Shown: positions 57,798-64,000 of the stretch, piece after piece
Layout of the letters: every line of letters begins with the position of its first letter
How positions within the stretch are numbered: position 1 is the first letter of the stretch
DNA from: Ceratodon purpureus
Taxonomy: Eukaryota > Streptophyta > Bryopsida > Pseudoditrichales > Ditrichaceae
Direction: 5' to 3'
Length of the DNA: 64,000 nt
NCBI GenBank assembly: GCA_014871385.1
Contig: CM026421.1
Location: 16,289,048 to 16,353,047 of the forward strand
Notes under the pieces: model-generated
Seen by the model: only the letters and a program-made list of their open reading frames with translations
Database searches by the model: none
What the model was told of the DNA's origin: nothing
Position numbers and translations under genes: made by a program

Positions 57798-60700
57798 ATG
57801 GCCTCTGGGGAGACTCTTCATTGTTCTGCAGGGACAATGATGATGAAAACCAGCTGTAAAGATGATTTACCCGGTCTATTTCAATCCAATCTTGGGATTC
57901 GCCCAGTTGACTATAGTTCTCTTAATCAAAAGGAAAGCTTGGGGAAAGGAGCCTCCAGTACCGTGCATAGAGCAATCTCACGCGGAAAAGAAGTGGCCGT
58001 GAAAACGTTCATAGGAGCGGATATAGAAAAGTTTCAGGAAGAAACCTTGATAATTGCAAGGTTGTCTCACCCTAATATTACGACGTTCTATAACTATGCG
58101 TTTAATAAGCGAAAGTGTTCTATTGTGATGGAGTTAATGGATGATGACCTTTACTGTCTGATGCATAAGAGAATGGATTCTCCTGAATCCGAGCATCGTC
58201 CACCGTTCAGCATTCCAGAAGCTGTCGACGTCATACGTCAAGTTGCGGAAGGCATGAATTACCTTCACGAGAACAAAATTGTGCACAGGGATTTAAAATC
58301 GGCTAACATTCTTTACAGAAAGGTCGAGGGAAGAAAATCAGGTACCAGGTACGGTTTGCAATTCAAAGTGGCTGATTTTGGATTGTCCAAGACGAAGAAC
58401 ACGAGCAGAACAAAATCCATTCTGACTCCCAATTTGGGTACTGAGAGGTGGATGCCTCCTGAATTGATACAAATCCCTGGTCAGGCAAGCACATCATGTG
58501 AGAACTCAATAAATTATCCATTCAAATGTGATGTCTACAGCTTTGCTATGGTGTGTTTTGAGATATTGACCGGAGAGACGCCGTTTCAAACAATGAAGAC
58601 AACAGAAGCATTGGAGATGGTGTTGAATGGTGATCGTCCACATTTACCTGATCATTGTCCCTCTAAATTGAAGGCTCTGATTGAGAAATGCTGGAACAAG
58701 GAGCCAAGTAAGCGCCCATGTTTTCCTGACATTTGTGAGGAGCTGAAGAATCTCGAAGGTCTTCTACTGGCAGGTATGTCCCTTGTTGCCGTGAACTAAA
58801 TGTAATATCGAGCAATAGTTGCAGATATTACATGATTTCACCGTATTCTGTAAATTTTGTCTTGTTTCGCTCCCTGCCTGGTGTTGAGTGATGCAGAATT
58901 ATTCATTTTAACAGCTTTGCACCTATACTCTGTTCACATCAGGTTCTACTCATAGTCAAGGGTCCCTTCCCACCGTACATGGTGATGCTATTAATGATAC
59001 TCCATCTTCTATCGCAGTAATAAATGACGACCCTAGTCATGCGAGGTATGTTTACATCGTGCCATTAGTTCACACTTTGGAACATGAGAGAAGGGGCCAA
59101 TTAGGCTTCATATCAAATTATCATAATGCGTTCTGGTATCCATACTTGCAATGTTTTTGTGCCAAGATAATAAATGTCTGAAATGATAGTCTAGATGCAT
59201 ATATGTTCAAAGTGAAGCTGATGTTTCTTATTTGTACTTACAATGTGTATTGGATGTATGTCTAATTGGTAGCGTTGATTAGTTTCATCGAGATCGTAGA
59301 ATAGTACAAAGATTACAGTAATGAAAAATTACCATTCATAAACCTATCCAGGAACTTTAAACCCACATTATGAAGGTGATAATGATAAACCTTGCCATTC
59401 TATTTATTATTGAAACTTAATGTATGATTTGTTGTTTTATATGATTTTACTCTCCAGGGAGCATGATTTTTTAGAGCCGGAGCACATTGAGTTACAGGAC
59501 CCTAGTCTTGCTTACGTTCAGGGAAGGGATCGTCTTTCTAAGGTTAGAGAATATTCTAACCTTAAATCTTCATCTTTCCTCTTAAAGTTTTTTAGTATGA
59601 CGGCGTTTTGTGTAATGTTTGTAAGAGCTTAATCAACGATTTTACTGGCTATTAAGTTTTGCGTGACGCTTGTGAATGTTAATGTGTATCCATTTATTAC
59701 AGCACTTCAAATTTACTGTTTGTTTAATAGGTTATATGTGAAAAGATATACGAGGAAAAACGACCATATGGTCCTAGGATTTTGGGGCTATATGGCATGG
59801 GAGGTATCGGCAAAACTACCATCTGCAAGGTTATGTGTCATAAGTTTCAGTTCCTTGATGCTGTATGCCATTTGGAGTTTGGAAGTAAAAGCGACCTAGA
59901 ACTCATGCGAGAAGCTGTGAGAAAGTTCACTGATTCAACTCATGTGCCTCTCGAATCACTCGATGAAGATAAGGTACGTTCGCAGTACATTTGGATAGCA
60001 ATACATTCTTGAATGCATAGTGTAATTGTCATGAGTGACTCGACCTTTGACATAAGTTAATTTGTGCCGGTTCTTCGCTGAATGCAGTGTATGGATCTGC
60101 TTGGTAGAGACGTCTGGAAGCGAAAAGTATTTCTTGCCCTTGATAACGTTAACACTCCATCGGCGAAAGAGCAAGCTGAGGCTTATCTAAAAGTTAAATA
60201 TGCGCCAGGTAGCATTGTGTTAGTGACATCACGTTCACTCGATAAATTACAGTTTTTCAATATGCCCGACAGCGATCCTCTCGAGATGCCAGAGTTGAAT
60301 GACGATGAAGCAAGGGGATTGTTTCTTTACCACGCCTCACCTCAAGAAGAAATAGATGAAACACTTCTTATGCGATGTGTAAAACGTTGTTATTTCAAGA
60401 GATCAGTTGATGGTGATGGTTACTGTTACCATCCACTAGCACTGAAGGTGTTGGGAGCGCAACTTGGGTTCCACTCAGAAGATTGGGCGTGGCAGTTGGA
60501 TGCTTTGGATCAGTATATGGATACTACATTGGACCCATTCCCGGTATCCGAGAGAGATGGAATCTTCCCCATTCTGAGGATATGTTATGAGTCATTGTTA
60601 CCGAGAGACCAGAACTTATTTATGCACGTGGCCCTATCATCAAGGCAGCTGAGAGATTTCATCACAAGGCTTCCCTCACATGGAATAAATGTCAAGAGAC

Positions 60701-62186
60701 GAGTAAAGGGAACAAATGTCAAGATACGAGTAAGACTTTTTCATGCTTCATATTGTTATAAATTGCGAATTCCATCCACTCTGGGATTCACAAATCAGTC
60801 AAGGGCTGGTTCGTAGAACAACAGACAAAACAGAGATTGTAATCTAAAATTTGTCTTCTTGTGATTCAATATTGACATAGTAAGAGAATGACGTATACCG
60901 AGATGTTTTGCAATAATTTCTTAATGGTGTACGATTTGAAAGTAGAGAAATTGATAACATGTTTTTGTTATCTTGGTTTGCAGTTGGAGAACCTGAAATG
61001 GAAATCGCTTGTAGAGGATTTGGATTATGAAAGCACACAACCAGTCTCTATGCATGATTTGCTTCGTGAATTCGGCCAGAAGATTCACAGTGACGAGGTT
61101 ACATCATTCAGGCGAATCTATGTTCGTCACATGATCGTCTTTAAGAGAGTAGTAAAACGCATGAATTGGATGAACGCCTGCACAGTGCTGAAGCTGTTGA
61201 ACTGTCAAGTGGAGGATCAAGTGCTGGACTTACGAGCTCTAAATCACCTGAAGATTCTGGAATGTTTCTCTGACCCAGTTCTCAAATCCAAGCGTTCTTC
61301 ACTTAAATTCCTTGGACTTGAATCGCGGAGGATTCTTGTTGTGCTGAAATGCGGTATCAATCTGAGAGAGGCATCATGCACTGGAGAGACTCAGTGTCTT
61401 TCAAGCGTCCACGTTTCATACTTGAAATCTGATCGAAACAGGAACAGCCTGCGTACATTTTGGTTGCCTTATGTTCAAATCCCAATTCTGTTGAAAGAAG
61501 CAAAAATCTGCTTCATTGATAGGGCCGACACCATCGAACCTGACTTAAGCTCAAGTATGTCTGATTTGCGATACTCAATGGATCGTAGTGAGTGGCATTG
61601 GTTGCGTAGCTGCCCTGGTGCAGTTGCCTTGGAGGAACTAGATTTTAGCGGCTGTTCGATGCTTCAAGAGTTGCCCAATCTGCGGAACCTTACAAGTTTG
61701 AAGAAACTCCTCACAACTGGCTGCCAGTCGATTCAAGCACTACGGGGTCTGGGTGACTTAGTTGCCTTGCAGGAGCTTGATTTAAGTGGCTGTCCGAAGC
61801 TTCAGGATATACCCAAACTAAGGAAACTTAGATGTTTGAGGAGATTGATTCTCACCGGTTGCCAGTTTATTGAAGCACTGCGGGGTCTAGGTGACTTGGT
61901 TGCCTTGCAGGAACTTGATGTAAGTGGCTGTTCGATGCTACAAGGATTGCCCCATCTTGGCCAACTACGAAGTTTACGGAAACTGGATGTCACAGGATGC
62001 TGTTTGGTTCGATCACTCCCGGGTGTGGGTGACCTGGTCTCTCTCCAGGAGCTTCGAGCATCGACCTTTGAGCTTGTTGATCATGATATAATTGGCAAGC
62101 TCACAAACCTGCGGGTACTCATTATAAATTACAAACGATATAGATCGGTTAGCAGCATTAGATGGGCTCTTGCAGCTGGAGACTAA
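57798..62186 (+). CDS. Protein kinase-NB-ARC-LRR (PNL-class) resistance-type protein, six exons
   Basis: Exons: 57,798-58,773, 58,943-59,045, 59,458-59,542, 59,731-59,973, 60,088-60,729 and 60,984-62,186. They total 3252 nt, in phase, 1083 residues. The kinase lies at about 42-315, with VAVK Lys69, HRDLKSAN (163-170), DFG (193-195) and PPE (220-222). A Ser/Thr-rich linker follows. NB-ARC: P-loop GLYGMGGIGKTT (406-417), kinase-2-like KVFLALDNV (about 482), GSIVLVTSRS, HPLALKVLG (about 584), and MHD in VSMHDLLREFG (about 706). LRRs of the ELDxSGCxxLQxLP type run from about 890 to 1070. Kinase-NBS-LRR fusion in this order is the moss PNL class of intracellular immune receptors. All key residues are present and the gene looks functional. 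A 27-bp tandem repeat at the end of exon 5 creates two in-frame donors. Confidence 0.9.
61650..62010 (+). repeat. Recently duplicated LRR block (141-bp period)
   Basis: Inside the last exon, the segment around 61,749 (GGTGACTTAGTTGCCTTGCA) recurs at 61,890 with few changes. The surrounding CTTGATTTAAGTGGCTGT and CTTGATGTAAGTGGCTGT also repeat. The period of 141 bp is 47 residues, two LRR units, so the frame is kept. Confidence 0.8.
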
Positions 62187-62469
62187 GGTGAACCAGCCCA
62201 TGACCACCACTGACCCCATGAGTGCCATCTACAAGTAAGGCTTGTAACTGCCAAGAACACATTGTGGTTGTAGGCTAACATGTCTTATTAATTAGTTAAC
62301 CAATTTACATCCATATATTGTACTACCATAGTAAGTTTGCCACATGGCAAATGAATATTATATTTTGAAAAAATAAGGTTGGCCTCTCAAAAAAAGAATT
62401 TCTCATTTTTCTTTTTTAGCAAAAAATTGGCAGAATTGACCTTAAATGGCCTGGAATTAATTAAAGATT
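62187..62469. other. 3' flank of the PNL gene
   Basis: Non-coding and AT-rich. It should hold the 3' UTR. Confidence 0.5.
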
Positions 62470-62765
62470 GCTCGAACGGGTTGGATTTTTGGGCAAGGTT
62501 TTGTGGGGTTTGTTAGGAAGAAGGGAGACCAACCCATTCAAGTGAGATTGAGGTCCAATTTTTGGAGATGTTTTGATGGGTGTGGGCGTGCATATATGAG
62601 TTGATTAACGTGCAATGGTAGCGATGGAGGATGTGTGTTTTGTAGTGGGGGGATGTTTAGCACAGGTGCGGGGGTTAGTGAGCAGAGGCGGGTGTTTGTT
62701 CAGCACGGGGGCTTAGGATGTTGGGTTGTGAGGAGTCAGTATTTGGGTGCTTGGGGAGTGGTGTG
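62470..62765. repeat. PGRL1 upstream segment, copy 2 (without fold-back insertion)
   Basis: It is collinear with 34,896-35,105 and then 36,160-36,200, in the same plus-strand orientation. The junction region here reads GCGGGTGTTTGTTCAGCACG GGGG, then CTTAGGATGTTGGGTTG, with no inverted repeat. No gene follows it, so this is a duplicated non-coding promoter-side fragment. Confidence 0.8.
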
Positions 62766-64000
62766 AAGGGAAGATTGTACTCGTCTCATTTACAAATTAA
62801 CCAAAATTACAAACTGGGGGAGGGATGAATGGTTAACCCTGAAAGGACAATTCCTTGCCTAATACTGCGATGTAAAATCCTCTTTTGAACTCCATTTTAA
62901 ACACAATTTTCTTTTTAGTTTGCTTTGGCTCTCTTTTGAAAAAATATAGAATTCTTTCCGATGCTAAGTTTGGCATTCTAAAAACCCCATGTAATGCAGT
63001 AGATTATAAAATATGAACAAGATTCGTCCAAAATAAAACCAAACTCGAGGGGTTCCTTAAAAAATCTTGAATTATTTTAATTCTGAATTTAAAGACCATC
63101 AAGCTTGATTTTATTTGGTAGTCTTTGAATTTCATAAGCCACTTTATTTATGTTTATTTTTAATGTCACCAACTTCTAATAATAATGATACATTGGTAAA
63201 GTATCATTTAAACTAAAGATTTTTTATAATAGATTACGGGATGGTCTATTGGCCACTGCAAATCATTAGTGCATACAATGTCAAATATAATCATTCTATA
63301 AGTAATTGGAAATTTATACAATTAAAAAAAATTATTACATCACTCTATCAAGGTATATTTGCAAATATACAATCTTTTTTCGTAATAGAAAATCAATTTA
63401 TACATCCAATCTAACAAGGCATTTAGCAACAAAGAAATAGCTTCAAAGTTATTTACACTATAATAAGATTATTTCAATTCCTTCTTAAAATATTTTTTTA
63501 ATTAAAAATATTCTACTTAAAAAAAAAACATGAATACACATTAAAATGTAAACATCATGAAAATATATAGACAAATATACATAAAACTATTATAATAGGC
63601 CAAATACTTTTGCATTAAATACATTAGTTTTGGATTCAATTTATTTATTTTATTTTATTTAAAAAAAATTAAGAAACTCTTGCAAATTTATTTTATTTAT
63701 TTTTAAAAAAATTTAAGAAACTCTTGCAAATTTATTTTAACAAAACATTGTACTAAGATGCAATTAAAAAAAATTATACGACTATTTTATTGAGGTAATT
63801 ATGCATTTTCAAAGAGATTAAATATTTCAAGAAATTTACATTATAATAGAAAAAAAAACTTTAAAATCTATATTATATAATATTAAAAAAGTATGTTTAA
63901 GGAGAAGTCATAAATGCATATCAAATGTATATTTTGTCAAAATAAACATGAAAATATATAAAATTCCATAATGTGTCCAAATATATTTGCATCACCTATC
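62766..64000. other. AT-rich spacer to the window end
   Basis: Low-complexity AT sequence. A unit near 63,640-63,690 (TTTATTTTATTTAAAAAAAATT..AAGAAACTCTTGCAAATTTA) is repeated at once to 63,740. No gene is supported. Confidence 0.6.

Overview
The window is nuclear DNA of a land plant and most likely of a moss. It has spliceosomal introns in almost every gene, AT-rich introns and spacers around GC-richer exons, a chloroplast PGRL1 gene, a CACTA DNA transposon, and a gene that joins a protein kinase to an NB-ARC domain and leucine-rich repeats. That kinase-NBS-LRR (PNL) architecture is known as a moss-type resistance-gene class. I cannot name the genus.

Layout. (1) 1-8.5 kb: a nine-exon gene whose reconstructed 1079-residue product has a ParB/sulfiredoxin-like domain and, at the C-terminus, a degenerate beta-order N4/N6 DNA methylase domain. 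Its upstream region and introns, and a second block at 14.1-16.5 kb, carry about 22 copies of an imperfect 14-bp palindrome (consensus GTTCKGTRMCGAAC, with GTTCGGTGCCGAAC the commonest form). I did not see it elsewhere in the window. In the first 2 kb the copies sit about 190-260 bp apart. This protein-plus-palindrome pair is the best candidate for an undescribed system. (2) 9.1-15.5 kb: very AT-rich sequence with long (TA)n runs. (3) 16.9-18.3 kb, minus strand: a coiled-coil protein with a RING-like cysteine cluster. (4) 18.4-31 kb: small repeats and elements, a fragmentary minus-strand membrane-protein gene, and a broken amidophosphoribosyltransferase (PurF) copy lying between that gene's exons. 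(5) 31.7-34.7 kb: two ordinary housekeeping genes, a LENG1/CIR_N-type protein (plus) and PGRL1 (minus). (6) 35.1-36.2 kb: a large GC-rich fold-back structure containing a second hairpin with a telomere-like loop, apparently inserted in the PGRL1 upstream region. A diverged copy of that upstream region without the fold-back lies at 62.5-62.8 kb.

(7) 36,452-50,134: a complete 13.7-kb CACTA element with matching CACTAGTG ends and an ATA target-site duplication. It carries a minus-strand TnpA-like gene, a plus-strand TNP2 transposase gene, a partial duplicate of the transposase, a TTAGGGATT subterminal array and an unrecognised accessory coiled-coil gene. Both transposase genes have an in-frame TAG with long open frame beyond it. 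(8) 50.1-62.2 kb: an R-gene locus with a free-standing TKL-type kinase gene, a tRNA-like SINE candidate, a broken amidohydrolase copy, and a complete six-exon kinase-NB-ARC-LRR gene (1083 residues; every exon phase fits). (9) 62.2-64 kb: the PGRL1-upstream copy, then AT-rich sequence.

Working together: the lone kinase and the PNL kinase are clearly related and form one immune-type locus. The two CACTA transposase genes diverge from a shared central region. The ParB-methylase gene and the palindromes may be a protein and its sites, but this is inference from co-location only.
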